From NCBI GenBank assembly GCA_038207625.1, contig JBBQZO010000001.1, positions 248,001-312,000 on the forward strand: a DNA stretch of 64,000 nt, read 5' to 3'. Under the pieces are notes generated by a model. The model saw nothing but the letters and a program-made list of their open reading frames with translations. It was not told the DNA's origin and did no database searches. How positions within the stretch are numbered: position 1 is the first letter of the stretch; every line of letters begins with the position of its first letter. This stretch comes from JBBQZO01 sp038207625. GTDB lineage: Bacteria > Pseudomonadota > Gammaproteobacteria > Burkholderiales > Burkholderiaceae_D. Made by a program: the position numbers and the translations under genes. Of the stretch, positions 8,403 through 17,709 are shown piece after piece.

Positions 8403-9989
8403 ATGAACACGCTGGCGCTGCGCGCAATCGTACTCACCGAACTGCGCCTGCGGCTGCGGCGCGGCGCGACGTTGCTGGTGCTGGCGGCGGTGGCCGCGCT
8501 GAGCTGGAACATGGCCAGCGACTGGCAGGGCGGCATGTCGATGTTCGTCGTCGGCAACGCGCGGGTGCGTTACGACAGCGCCGCGCTGGCAATCGCGCGC
8601 GCCATGCAATTGGCCATTCTGCTCGGGCTGGCCGGCTTTTACGTGGTGCGCGGACGGATCGCCGAAGACACCCGCAGCGGCATCGGCAGCGTACTCGCCA
8701 CGCTGGCCGTCAGCGACACGGTGCTGCTGCTGGGACGCTGGCTGGCATCGGTCGCGGTGCTGCTGATGATGCTGCTGGCCGCGCTGGCCGGCGCGCTCGC
8801 CTCCCACGCGCGCTACGCCGAAGGCCCGTTGCAATTGCTGCCCTACCTGCAAACCTATTTGCTGCTGATGCTGCCCGGCGTGCTGTTCGCCGCCAGCATG
8901 GCGCTGCTGGCCGACGCCTACGCGCCGCTCGTCGGCAAGCTGTTCGACGCCGCCTATTTCGGCATCTGGATGGCGTGCGCGTTCGCGCTCGAACTGTTCG
9001 TCAAGGACGCGTCGGCCAGCCTGAATCCTCTGCAACTGATCGACTTCGCCGGTTTTGGCAGTGCGCTGGTGCGGCTGGCGCAGCTGTTCGCCAATCCCGA
9101 CATCCGCACCGGCGGACGGCACAGCTTCGACGCCGCGCTGGCGCCGCTGCTGATGCCGGACGGCTTCTGGGCGCTGCCGATGCTGGCGCGGCGCGGTGCC
9201 TGCGCGCTGGTGGCGTTGCTGCCTTTGTTATTCGCGCTGCGCCACTTCCACCGCTTCAGCCCCGACCTGCTGAAACCGGCGCCGACCGGCCGCGTGCAGG
9301 CATGGCTGGCGCGCAGCGGCGGCGTGCAAGCGCCGCTGCGCCTGCTCAACCGCATCAGCGGCCCGCTGCTGGGCGTGTTGACGCCGGCGTTGGCGCGCGC
9401 GACCCGCTGGCCCGGTTGGCGCGGCGCGACCGCAGCCGAAATCGTGCTGACGCTGCAAATCAATCCGGCCGCGCTGCCGCTGCTGCTTGGGTGCGCCGTG
9501 CTCGGCGCGCTCGACACCCGGATGGCACCGCTGGCGCTGGCCTGCTGGGGCGTGCTGGTCGCCGACATCGCCACCCGCGCAGTGACCAGCGCCACCGACG
9601 CGGCCGGCGACGCTGCCTTGGGCGGGCGTGGCCGCCGTATCGTCTGCCAGCTGCTCGCGACCATCGCGCTCGGCTTGCTGTTCACCGCAGGCGCACTGGC
9701 GGGCCAGCTGCTCGTGTTTCCGCTGGGTGCGGCCGCCCTGTGTGGCGGCGTCGTGTTGTTTAGCGCGGCGGCCAGCCTGCTCGGCCAGATCAGCGGGGCG
9801 CCGCGCCTGTTCCTCGCGCCGTTCCTGTTCGCCCTGTGGTTCATCGAGGACAACCCGACCGATCCCGCGTTCGACCTGTTCGGCGCGCACAGCCTGGTGA
9901 CGCCACCGATGCTAGCGCTCGAACTAGGCATCGCCATCGCGCTTTGCGCCGCCATCTACACCCACCAGCGCTTTACCCGCCGCTCGTGA
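8403..9989 (+). CDS. ABC-2-like multi-pass membrane protein of the ABC operon
   Basis: A 528-residue, very hydrophobic protein with roughly a dozen predicted membrane segments. The start (MNTLALRAIVLTELRLRLRR) resembles ABC-2/ABC-type permeases that begin with an amphipathic helix followed by a first transmembrane segment. A large extramembrane part lies about residues 60-80 and 215-270. Position behind an FtsX-like permease and an ATPase suggests it belongs to the same machine, possibly as a second permease. No catalytic motif is seen. The ATG at 8403 has no clear RBS; the frame is open further upstream but lacks ATG, GTG or TTG alternatives I can support. Confidence 0.65.
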   Translation: MNTLALRAIVLTELRLRLRRGATLLVLAAVAALSWNMASDWQGGMSMFVVGNARVRYDSAALAIARAMQLAILLGLAGFYVVRGRIAEDTRSGIGSVLATLAVSDTVLLLGRWLASVAVLLMMLLAALAGALASHARYAEGPLQLLPYLQTYLLLMLPGVLFAASMALLADAYAPLVGKLFDAAYFGIWMACAFALELFVKDASASLNPLQLIDFAGFGSALVRLAQLFANPDIRTGGRHSFDAALAPLLMPDGFWALPMLARRGACALVALLPLLFALRHFHRFSPDLLKPAPTGRVQAWLARSGGVQAPLRLLNRISGPLLGVLTPALARATRWPGWRGATAAEIVLTLQINPAALPLLLGCAVLGALDTRMAPLALACWGVLVADIATRAVTSATDAAGDAALGGRGRRIVCQLLATIALGLLFTAGALAGQLLVFPLGAAALCGGVVLFSAAASLLGQISGAPRLFLAPFLFALWFIEDNPTDPAFDLFGAHSLVTPPMLALELGIAIALCAAIYTHQRFTRRS

Positions 9990-10066
9990 TACGGCGTCGT
10001 TCGCGTGGCGTGCGCCGCAAAACCTGCTACGCTGGCGTTCTTAGCAATTGACCCCGGCGCGCGCAC

Positions 10067-10488
10067 ATGAAAACGATTCCCCAGATTCTTCAGGACAGCA
10101 AGACGATCGCGGTGGTCGGGCTGTCGTCCAATCCGGACCGGCCCAGCTACGGCGTGTCCCAGTACATGCAGGCGCACGGCTATCGCATCGTGCCGATCAA
10201 TCCGGCCTACGTGGGGCAGCGCATCCTCGGCGCGCCGGTGTACGCGACGCTGGCCGACGCGGCCGCCGCGCTGGCCGTCGACGGCGTGCACATCGATATC
10301 GTCAACTGCTTTCGCAAGTCCGAGGACATCCTGCCGTTTGCGCACGACGCCATCGCGATCGGCGCGCACTGTCTGTGGCTGCAGCAGGGCATCGTCAACC
10401 AGTACGCGGCCGAACTGGCCGGCGCGGCCGGGCTTTTGGTGGTGATGGACGCCTGCATCAAGATCGACCACCGCAACCTGGCGGCGGC

Positions 10489-10492
<4 letters not shown>
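10067..10492 (+). CDS. CoA-binding domain protein (YccU-like)
   Basis: A 141-residue single-domain protein with the Rossmann-type CoA-binding fold of succinyl-CoA synthetase alpha. The N-terminal KTIAVVGLSSNPDRPSYGVS holds the nucleotide loop, VPINPAYVGQ and WLQQGIVN follow as in the YccU group, and the conserved Cys-containing segment is VVMDACIKIDH. These stand-alone proteins bind CoA; their physiological role is not established. The last codon overlaps the start of the PPK2-like gene (ATGA), so the two are translationally coupled. Confidence 0.88.
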
Positions 10493-11331
<839 letters not shown>

Positions 11332-11360
11332 GCGCTCGTTAAAAAAATCTGGTGGTGCGT

Positions 11361-11387
11361 GTAAGGATGCGCCGCGGACCGGCGACA
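11361..11387 (+). promoter_or_regulatory. Candidate ECF sigma promoter of bufferin operon
   Basis: GTAAGG (11361-11366), 16 bp, then CGACA (11383-11387) has the shape of an ECF-type promoter, with an AAC/AAG-containing -35 and a CG-rich -10. It lies about 100 bp upstream of bufA2. Bufferin operons in other bacteria are often under ECF sigma control; the match here is by eye and the cognate sigma factor is unknown. Confidence 0.4.
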
Positions 11388-11488
11388 GAGTATCAAGTCG
11401 ATACACTTTGCAGTGCATCGGCGCAATACCTGGAGCGCGCATCCGCGCTGGCACCTTGCCCACCACCTTTTTTTTTCGGAGCTTACCC

Positions 11489-11758
11489 ATGAAACAAACC
11501 ATCAAAACCGGCGCCCTGATCGCCGCCGCCGTCGCCGCCATGGCCATGTCCACCAGCGTGATCGCCGCCACCACCACCTTGACCGTGGACGACAGCGTCC
11601 ACTGCGCCGGCATCAACAGCTGCAAGGGCACCAGCGACTGCGCCAGCGCCACCAATGCCTGCAAGGGTCAGAACGTGTGCAAGGGCCATGGCTTCCTCAA
11701 GTCCAAGGCCGGCGAATGCTTCGCCAAGCAAGGCAAGATCATCGACCTCGACAAGTAA
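11489..11758 (+). CDS. bufA2: Bufferin-type RiPP precursor, BufA2-like
   Basis: An 89-residue exported Cys-rich protein. Residues 1-26 form a Sec signal peptide (MKQTIKTGALIAAAVAAMAM, cut near VIA/AT). The mature part has six cysteines (39, 45, 51, 58, 64, 77) in repeated C-K-G contexts (SCKGTSDC, ACKGQNVCKGHGF). It is followed by a DUF692/MNIO enzyme and a DUF2063 protein, the defining neighbourhood of bufferins, in which selected cysteines are converted to thiooxazole-type heterocycles and the periplasmic product chelates copper. Start chosen at 11489 for the CGGAG box and signal peptide. Which cysteines are modified here is unknown. Confidence 0.82.
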   Translation: MKQTIKTGALIAAAVAAMAMSTSVIAATTTLTVDDSVHCAGINSCKGTSDCASATNACKGQNVCKGHGFLKSKAGECFAKQGKIIDLDK

Positions 11759-11828
11759 TGCACTTGCGGCGCCGGGCCACGCTCCGGCGCCATCCGTTGG
11801 CGCCGTCCGTCTTGTAAGCGATCCTCTT

Positions 11829-12686
11829 ATGTACAGTCCACCCATTCCCAGTTCGCCCGGCTTTGGCCTGGGCCTGCGCCCCCAACACTACCCGGACATT
11901 CTGGCCACGACGCCGGCGGCGAGCGGCGTCGACTGGTTCGAGATCCTGTCCGAGAATTACATGGTGCCGGGCGGCCAGCCGCTGGCCATGCTGGACCGGA
12001 TTCGACGCGACTATCCGATGGTGATGCATGGCGTGTCGATGTCGATCGGCACCCCGGACGGGCCGTCCGAGCAGTATCTGAAACAACTGAAGGCCCTGAT
12101 CGCCAGGGTACAACCGCTGCACGTGTCGGACCACCTGTGCTGGACCGGCACCCATGGCACGAATATGCACGACCTGTTTCCGCTGCCGTACACCGACGAA
12201 GCGGTCGATACGGTGGTGCGCAATGTGCGCCGCGTGCAGGACTATCTGGAGCGTCCGATCCTGCTCGAGAACGTGTCCAGTTACCTGGCCTTCGCATGCG
12301 ACAGCTTCACCGAGTGGGACTTCGTGGCCGCCGTGGCGGAACAGTCCGACAGCCTGATCCTGCTCGACGTGAACAATGTCTATGTCAGCAGCGTCAATCA
12401 CGGCTTCGATCCGCTGAGCTACCTGCGCGCATTGCCGGCCCAGCGGGTGCGCCAGATTCATCTGGCCGGCCACAGCATGCAGGGCGCGACCATCATCGAC
12501 ACGCATGACCAGGCCGTGGCCGATCCCGTCTGGGCGCTGTATGCCGAGGCGCTGCGTTTGTTCGGCCGGGTGCCGACGATGATCGAGCGCGACGACAATA
12601 TCCCGCCGCTGTCCGAGCTGGTGAGCGAGCTGGCGCGTGCGCGCCGCGTGGCGCAGACGGTGTATCCGCTGGCGCTGGCGGCATGA
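11829..12686 (+). CDS. bufB: MNIO (DUF692) family RiPP maturase, BufB
   Basis: A 285-residue TIM-barrel enzyme of the multinuclear non-heme iron oxygenase family, which oxidises precursor cysteines. Candidate metal ligands lie in conserved motifs: H20, H67 (MHGVSMSIG), H102 (VSDHLCW), E147 (LLENVSSY), D180/N183 (LLDVNNVYVSSVNHGFD with H191), H211/H215 (IHLAGH), D224/H226 (DTHDQAV) and E253 (IERDDNIP). The longer open frame overlaps bufA2, but family length and the MYSPPIP start favour 11829. Gene order precursor-MNIO-DUF2063 fixes the role as bufferin maturase. It overlaps bufC by ATGA. Confidence 0.9.
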   Translation: MYSPPIPSSPGFGLGLRPQHYPDILATTPAASGVDWFEILSENYMVPGGQPLAMLDRIRRDYPMVMHGVSMSIGTPDGPSEQYLKQLKALIARVQPLHVSDHLCWTGTHGTNMHDLFPLPYTDEAVDTVVRNVRRVQDYLERPILLENVSSYLAFACDSFTEWDFVAAVAEQSDSLILLDVNNVYVSSVNHGFDPLSYLRALPAQRVRQIHLAGHSMQGATIIDTHDQAVADPVWALYAEALRLFGRVPTMIERDDNIPPLSELVSELARARRVAQTVYPLALAA

Positions 12687-13534
12687 ACACGCTCGCTGCC
12701 ATCCAGGGCAGTTTTCAGCACTACGTGCTGGGCGAGGTCGAGGCCGAGCCGGCCATCGCCGCCGCCGTGCTCGACCAGTTTGGCCTGCCCGCGCGCGACC
12801 GGCTGGCGATCTACCACCACGCCTATCGCGCGCGCATCCGCGAGGCGCTGGCCGAAGCCTTCGGCAAGACCTGGACCTATCTGGGCGATGACATGTTTGA
12901 ACAACTGGTCGGCGGTTATCTGGCGGCGCATCCGTCGCAAGAGCGCAATCTGCGCTGGTATGGCGCCGGCTTTGCCGACTACCTGGTGCAGGCCTTGCCC
13001 GACTATCCGTTCGTGGCCGAACTGGCGCGTTTTGAATGGGCGCTGGGCATCGCCTTCGACGCAGCCGATTGCGCCACCTTGAACGCGCACGCGCTGCGCG
13101 CACTGGCGCCCGACGCATGGGGCGCGCTGCGTTTCGGGCTGCATCCGTCGGTGCAGTTGCTGGTGCAAACGTCGAACGCGGTGGCGCTGTGGCAGGCGCT
13201 GGCGCAGGATGCCGAACCGCCCGATGCGCACGAGCTTGCGGCGGGCGTCACGTGGTTGGTGTGGCGCGCCGGCCTGCAGCCGCATTTCCGCTCGCTCGAC
13301 GCGCTGGAAGCGACGGCGCTGACGCGACTGGCGCAGGGCGCCAGCTTTGGCGAAGTGTGCGAGGAAGCTGCCGCCGCCGCACCAGCCACCGAGACCAAGA
13401 CTGGCACCGGCACCGAGAGCAAGATCGACACTGACACCGACACCGACACCTGCGGCGCAGAACTTACGCTGGCGCTGGCCGGCTGCCTGCAGAACTGGCT
13501 GGCGCAGGGCTTGCTGACTGCGCTGCCGCAGTGA
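12683..13534 (+). CDS. bufC: DUF2063 protein, BufC-like partner of the MNIO enzyme
   Basis: A 283-residue protein with the N-terminal DUF2063 domain (HvfC/BufC type), which in this RiPP class delivers the precursor to the MNIO enzyme. Family hallmarks seen are LAIYHHAYRARIREALAEAF, TWTYLGDDMF and the FVAELARFEWAL block. An unusual Thr/Asp-rich insert (about residues 236-257: ATETKTGTGTESK then DTDTDTDT) interrupts the C-terminal half and is encoded by GACACC-like simple repeats. The ATG overlaps the bufB stop. The 3' end overlaps the convergent HD-GYP gene by 71 bp. No DoxX-family bufD gene follows. Confidence 0.86.
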   Translation: MNTLAAIQGSFQHYVLGEVEAEPAIAAAVLDQFGLPARDRLAIYHHAYRARIREALAEAFGKTWTYLGDDMFEQLVGGYLAAHPSQERNLRWYGAGFADYLVQALPDYPFVAELARFEWALGIAFDAADCATLNAHALRALAPDAWGALRFGLHPSVQLLVQTSNAVALWQALAQDAEPPDAHELAAGVTWLVWRAGLQPHFRSLDALEATALTRLAQGASFGEVCEEAAAAAPATETKTGTGTESKIDTDTDTDTCGAELTLALAGCLQNWLAQGLLTALPQ

Positions 13535-14816
13535 TCGCGCGCTGGGGGGCGTCGTCATCATCGAGCAGGTCGATCAGCCCGGCGAATACCGAGGTGCTCT
13601 CCTGCAGCGCGCTGCGCAGCGCCAGGTCGCGCGCGATGTCGCGCAATCGCCAGCCGATTTCCATCGTGGCGACCGACGCCGGGGCGCGCCGCACACTGGC
13701 CGACGCGGGCACTTGCAAGACCAGATAGCCATCCACGGTGGTGTCGATGTAGGCGTGCTGCAGTCGCTTGATGCGGCCCAGCGCGCGCTCGAGCGGTGCG
13801 CGGGTCGCTTGCGCCTGCGCGGCCGGGCCGTCCAGCAGGCGCTGGCCCAGCTCCAGGCTGGACGCAATGCGCCAGCCGAGCCGCTCGGCGCTTTCGTTGG
13901 CCGGCGCACCGGACGCGGGCGCGTCGTCGTTGGCGCGCTGCTGCAGACGCAGCGCACCCGCCACTGCGCCCTGCAAGTCGCTTGGATGCTCGCCCGGGAT
14001 CAGGCTTAGCGCCAGCTCGGCATGTTCTAACGCGCGCTCCTGCCCCAGCAGGCTGGCCACCAGTTCGGCCACCGCCACCGCCTGGCCGGGCGCGCTGATA
14101 TGGTTGCCCAGCGCCTGACGCGGATAGCCGCTGCCGTCGAAACGCTCGTGGTGTTCGGCCACCGCGCGCCCGACCGCCAGCGGAAACGATTCGAGCTCGT
14201 TGATCAGCAGCTGGCCGGTGTGCGGATGCGATACCATCTCGGCCCACTGTTGCGGCTGCAAACGCCGTCCCGGCACCAGGAAAGCGGGGTCGACATACAG
14301 CTCGCCGATATCGTGCAGCAGCCCGGCCAGCCCGGCCACGATCTGGTCCTGTTCAGTCAGGCGCAGCTGTTTCGCCAGGCAGATCGACAGCAGGCTGACC
14401 GTCAGCGCGTGTGTCAGCGTGCCATCGCGCTCGCTCAAGGTAAGCAGCAGGCGCATCGCCTCGCCCAGTTCAAATTCGCCCAGCAGCGCCAGCGGCGCCC
14501 GGCCACCAGTGGCGCTGGCTCGCAGGATACGCGCCAGCGGGCGGTTGGCATCGATCAGCGTCGTCGCGAACGTGTGCAGCACGGCGCTGTCGACGCCGCC
14601 GTCGATGCACAGCGCCCGTTCCAGCGGGCGGCGCAGCTTGCGCGTGAGCAGCCGCTCCTGCAACTGGCGTGTGACGATGGCGCCCTGCGCCACCAGCGTG
14701 CTGCCGAACGCGTCGACGATGGCGGCGCTGGCGCGCACCGGCATCAACTCGGACAGGTCCATCACTTTGCACAGATAGTGCGGATTGACGGCATTGCTCA
14801 AGCTTGTCGCGGTCAT
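13464..14816 (-). CDS. HD-GYP-like domain protein with altered HD motif
   Basis: A 450-residue soluble protein. The central part carries an HD-GYP-type metal phosphohydrolase fold: HALTVSLLS, GLLHDIGELYV, HPHTGQ and VAEHHERFDGSGYP. The canonical HDxGK appears as HDIGE, so the conserved Lys is replaced by Glu while the GYP motif is kept. The family cleaves cyclic di-GMP; activity here is uncertain. A C-terminal region of about 150 residues is not recognised. The ATG at 14816 is preceded by AAGGAG, so the frame extending 12 codons further up is not used. It overlaps bufC at its 3' end. Confidence 0.75.
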   Translation of the reverse strand: MTATSLSNAVNPHYLCKVMDLSELMPVRASAAIVDAFGSTLVAQGAIVTRQLQERLLTRKLRRPLERALCIDGGVDSAVLHTFATTLIDANRPLARILRASATGGRAPLALLGEFELGEAMRLLLTLSERDGTLTHALTVSLLSICLAKQLRLTEQDQIVAGLAGLLHDIGELYVDPAFLVPGRRLQPQQWAEMVSHPHTGQLLINELESFPLAVGRAVAEHHERFDGSGYPRQALGNHISAPGQAVAVAELVASLLGQERALEHAELALSLIPGEHPSDLQGAVAGALRLQQRANDDAPASGAPANESAERLGWRIASSLELGQRLLDGPAAQAQATRAPLERALGRIKRLQHAYIDTTVDGYLVLQVPASASVRRAPASVATMEIGWRLRDIARDLALRSALQESTSVFAGLIDLLDDDDAPQRAITAAAQSASPAPASSAGSRPAPA

Positions 14817-14918
14817 GCAGGGCTCCTTCGGACGATTGCGCGCAGCCGGCAATCTATTGCCATTAGCCTAGCACTTATTCCTCTGCAGCATCATAGTTTT
14901 CGAAAAAATAAGCCTTGA

Positions 14919-16412
14919 TCAGTGCGCTTCACGGGGCCAGTGGGCCGTAATGATGGTCGCCAGGCGGGCGAACAGCGGCGCGATGCTCGCGTGCGGCACG
15001 CAGGCGTAGCCAAGAATCAGGCCGCGCGCGCTGGTGGGGTTGCGGTAGTAGGCCGACAGCGGGCGCACCACGATGCCCTGCGCCATGGCGGCGCGCGCGA
15101 TGGCGGCGTCGTCGCAGCCGTCCGGCAGGCGCAGCGTCAGGTGCAGGCCGGCGTCGGCCCCGCTGGTGAGCACGCGCGCGCCAAAATGCTGCTGCACCGC
15201 CTGCTGCAACAGGCGCAGCCGCTCGCCGTACAGCACGCGCATGCGCCGGATGTGGGTGCTGAAATGGCCCTCGCTGATGAAGTCGGCCAGCACCGCCTGG
15301 GTGAACTGCTGGCCGCCCCGGTACAGCTCGGACATGCCGGTGGCGAACGGCGCGGCCAGCGCCGGCGGCACCACCAGAAAGCCGATGCGCAGGCCGGGGA
15401 ACAGCGTCTTGCTGAAGGTGCCCATGTAGAGCACGCGCGCGCCGCTGTCCATGCCCTGCAGCGAGGCCAGCGGCCGGCTTTCGTAGCGGAACTCGCTGTC
15501 GTAGTCGTCTTCCATGATCCACACCCGCTGCGCGCTGGCATATTCGAGCAGCATGCGTCGGCGCGACAAGCTCATCACGCTGCCCAGCGGATACTGGTGC
15601 GACGGCGTGGCGAACAAAAAGCGCGGCGGCGTGGCCAGTTCGGCCTCGGGCGGGCAGATGCCGTCAGCGTCGAGCGCGATCGGCCGGGCGGTGATGCCCA
15701 GCGAGCGCAGCATCGACACCGTGCCCCAGTAGCCGGGCTCCTCGACCCAGGCGGTGTCGCCCGCGTCGCCCAGCATGCGCGCGGCCAGGTCGATCGACTG
15801 GTGGATGCCGGTGGTGATCAACACCTGGCTGGCGTCGCAATTGACCGAGCGCGCCACCCGCAGGTAGTTGGCGATCGCCTCGCGCAGCGGCATGTAGCCG
15901 GCGCCGGCACCGTAAGTCAGCAGATCGACGTTGCTGCTGCGCCACACCTTGGTCTGCAGCCGGCTCCAGGTCTTGTGCGGGAACTCCGTCACGTCCGGCA
16001 CGCCCGGCATGAAGGCGCCCCACTGGACGTTGCTCGCGCCCGCATGCTGCACCAGCGTCTGGCCGCGCTGCGACAGCAGCAAGGGCGTGTCCGACGCATC
16101 GGCCGGCGCGCCCGCCTTGCGCGGCACCGGCACGGTGTCGGCGATGAAGGTGCCGGCCCCGGAGCGCGTTTCCAGATAACCTTCGGCGATCAACTGCTCG
16201 TAGGCGTACATGATGGTGTTGCGCGCCACTGCCAGCTCCTGCGCCAGCTCGCGCGAGGACGGCAGCTGCAGCCCGACCGGCAGCACGTGGGTCAGGATCG
16301 CGTCGCGGATCGCCTGGTAGATCTGGCGGTTCATCGCCAGCGCCGGGCGGCTGGCGCTGGCGCCGCGCTCAACGCGTTGCAGCAGGAAGTCGGTGAGCGA
16401 CGTGTTCTTCAA
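14919..16412 (-). CDS. MocR/PdxR-type transcriptional regulator
   Basis: A 497-residue fusion of an N-terminal GntR-type winged helix (about residues 25-95; QLPSSRELAQELAVARNTIM is the recognition region, then YLETRSGAGTFIA) and a fold-type I aminotransferase domain. The PLP-binding Lys is in GTFSKTLFPGLRIGF near residue 335, and the EDDYDSEFRYE block supplies the cofactor-binding Asp/Tyr. MocR proteins sense PLP or amino compounds and usually control vitamin B6 or amino-acid genes. Its target is not evident; the nearest divergent partner is absent because the upstream esterase is on the same strand. Confidence 0.92.
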   Translation of the reverse strand: MKNTSLTDFLLQRVERGASASRPALAMNRQIYQAIRDAILTHVLPVGLQLPSSRELAQELAVARNTIMYAYEQLIAEGYLETRSGAGTFIADTVPVPRKAGAPADASDTPLLLSQRGQTLVQHAGASNVQWGAFMPGVPDVTEFPHKTWSRLQTKVWRSSNVDLLTYGAGAGYMPLREAIANYLRVARSVNCDASQVLITTGIHQSIDLAARMLGDAGDTAWVEEPGYWGTVSMLRSLGITARPIALDADGICPPEAELATPPRFLFATPSHQYPLGSVMSLSRRRMLLEYASAQRVWIMEDDYDSEFRYESRPLASLQGMDSGARVLYMGTFSKTLFPGLRIGFLVVPPALAAPFATGMSELYRGGQQFTQAVLADFISEGHFSTHIRRMRVLYGERLRLLQQAVQQHFGARVLTSGADAGLHLTLRLPDGCDDAAIARAAMAQGIVVRPLSAYYRNPTSARGLILGYACVPHASIAPLFARLATIITAHWPREAH

Positions 16413-16470
16413 TTGGCACCGTGCGAGTTTGGAAATGACCCGTCATTATAGGGCCGTTCCAGCCGCGCAC

Positions 16471-17592
16471 TCAGTGCTTGGTGTGCGCTGCGACGATCTG
16501 GCGCGTCTGGGCCAGCCGCTGCAACATTTTGTGCACGGCCAGCATTTGCGGGCCGTTGCGCGTGTAGAACGTGGGCGTCAGCGGGTCAACGCTGGTGTAA
16601 CCCCAGAAGTCCCAGCAGCCCTTGGGGTTGTACGGGTACAGGAAACTGGGCTCGAGCTGCGGATACAGCACGATGATGTTGTTGCTGTCGGCCACCTCGT
16701 TGTAGCCGGCGCGCGCATAGAAATGGTCGCCGATCGCCGCCACGCCCTGGCGGCAACCGTGGAACGCGACATGCACCCGGCAACTGCTGCTGGTGCAGGC
16801 GGCCGGCACGTAGGCGTAGGCGCTCTCGCTCATGGCCGCCAAGGGTTCGGTAAAGGCGCGCTGATTGAAGCGGATAATCTTGCCGCTCAGCTTGGGGGCG
16901 GGCGCCTTGAGCGGACCGTACAGGTGCTGCAGCACTTGCTGGGCCTGCTTCAAGCCGCAGTTGTTGAAGAACGGCGGCTGGGTTGCCGTGCAAGGTCCGT
17001 CGGCGGGATTGTCGGTGACCATGCCGTGGCCGGACGCGACGTTGTCGACCAACATCAGCGATGCGGCCGGCGCGCCAGCCAGCTGGTAAAAGCTGAACAC
17101 CTGGTCGACCACCGGCGCGGTGACGGTGGCGTCATTGCTGCCGCTAAACAGGTAGACCTGCTGGCGCTTGAGGTTGTCCACATCGTCGATCAGGCCGGCC
17201 TTGGCAAACTCGCCGGCGCGCTGCCACAACACCATCGCATCGGGCGGCTCGACGCCGGCGGCGGACGGGTTCATGCACTCGCTCAAGGCGTTCACCAGGT
17301 AGGGGATGAAGGGCGCCACGCCGGGCGCGCCGGAGCAATAGAACGGGCCACCGGCGATGATGCCGACGCCGCGCACAATGCCCGAATACGCCACCGCGAA
17401 CTGGCTGGCCATGAAGGCGCCCGAGGACAGGCCCGACACCGTAGTCTGGCTCAGGTCGACCTGATAGCGCGGCAGGGCTGGTGCCGCAGCCGGCGCGCGC
17501 GTCGCCGCGCCGACGCCAACGTTGACCAGCAGCAGCGCCAGGCCGACTATTTTGCAACGAGACAAAGAATTTAGAGGATTCAGACGATTCAT
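16471..17592 (-). CDS. Extracellular short-chain PHA depolymerase-like esterase (type 2)
   Basis: A 373-residue secreted alpha/beta hydrolase. An N-terminal signal region (LSRCKIVGLALLLVNVGVGA) precedes the catalytic domain. The lipase box is GLSSGAFMASQ near residue 57, earlier than in most esterases, which is typical of type 2 extracellular PHA depolymerases. Several cysteines (CSGAP, CMNP, NNCG, CTSSSC, HGCRQG, KGCWDFWGY) could form disulfides. The likely role is degradation of short-chain polyhydroxyalkanoate outside the cell; the exact substrate is inferred. It is divergent from the glutathione peroxidase gene, 117 bp apart. Confidence 0.83.
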   Translation of the reverse strand: MNRLNPLNSLSRCKIVGLALLLVNVGVGAATRAPAAAPALPRYQVDLSQTTVSGLSSGAFMASQFAVAYSGIVRGVGIIAGGPFYCSGAPGVAPFIPYLVNALSECMNPSAAGVEPPDAMVLWQRAGEFAKAGLIDDVDNLKRQQVYLFSGSNDATVTAPVVDQVFSFYQLAGAPAASLMLVDNVASGHGMVTDNPADGPCTATQPPFFNNCGLKQAQQVLQHLYGPLKAPAPKLSGKIIRFNQRAFTEPLAAMSESAYAYVPAACTSSSCRVHVAFHGCRQGVAAIGDHFYARAGYNEVADSNNIIVLYPQLEPSFLYPYNPKGCWDFWGYTSVDPLTPTFYTRNGPQMLAVHKMLQRLAQTRQIVAAHTKH

Positions 17593-17709
17593 GGAGGACT
17601 CCGTTAAAGGGTCTATTGGCGCCGGGAAGGGGGACGAGCGTGTTGAGCTAGCTCAACGTACGCACCTGCCTTTTTTGGCATAAAATGGCTTTCCCTACCC
17701 AGCCACAGA

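Noticed and set aside
7443..9122. A 559-codon frame antisense to the ATPase and third ABC gene.
   Set aside because: It runs through the GCACCT repeat (translating as QVQVQV) and the conserved ATPase; shadow frame.
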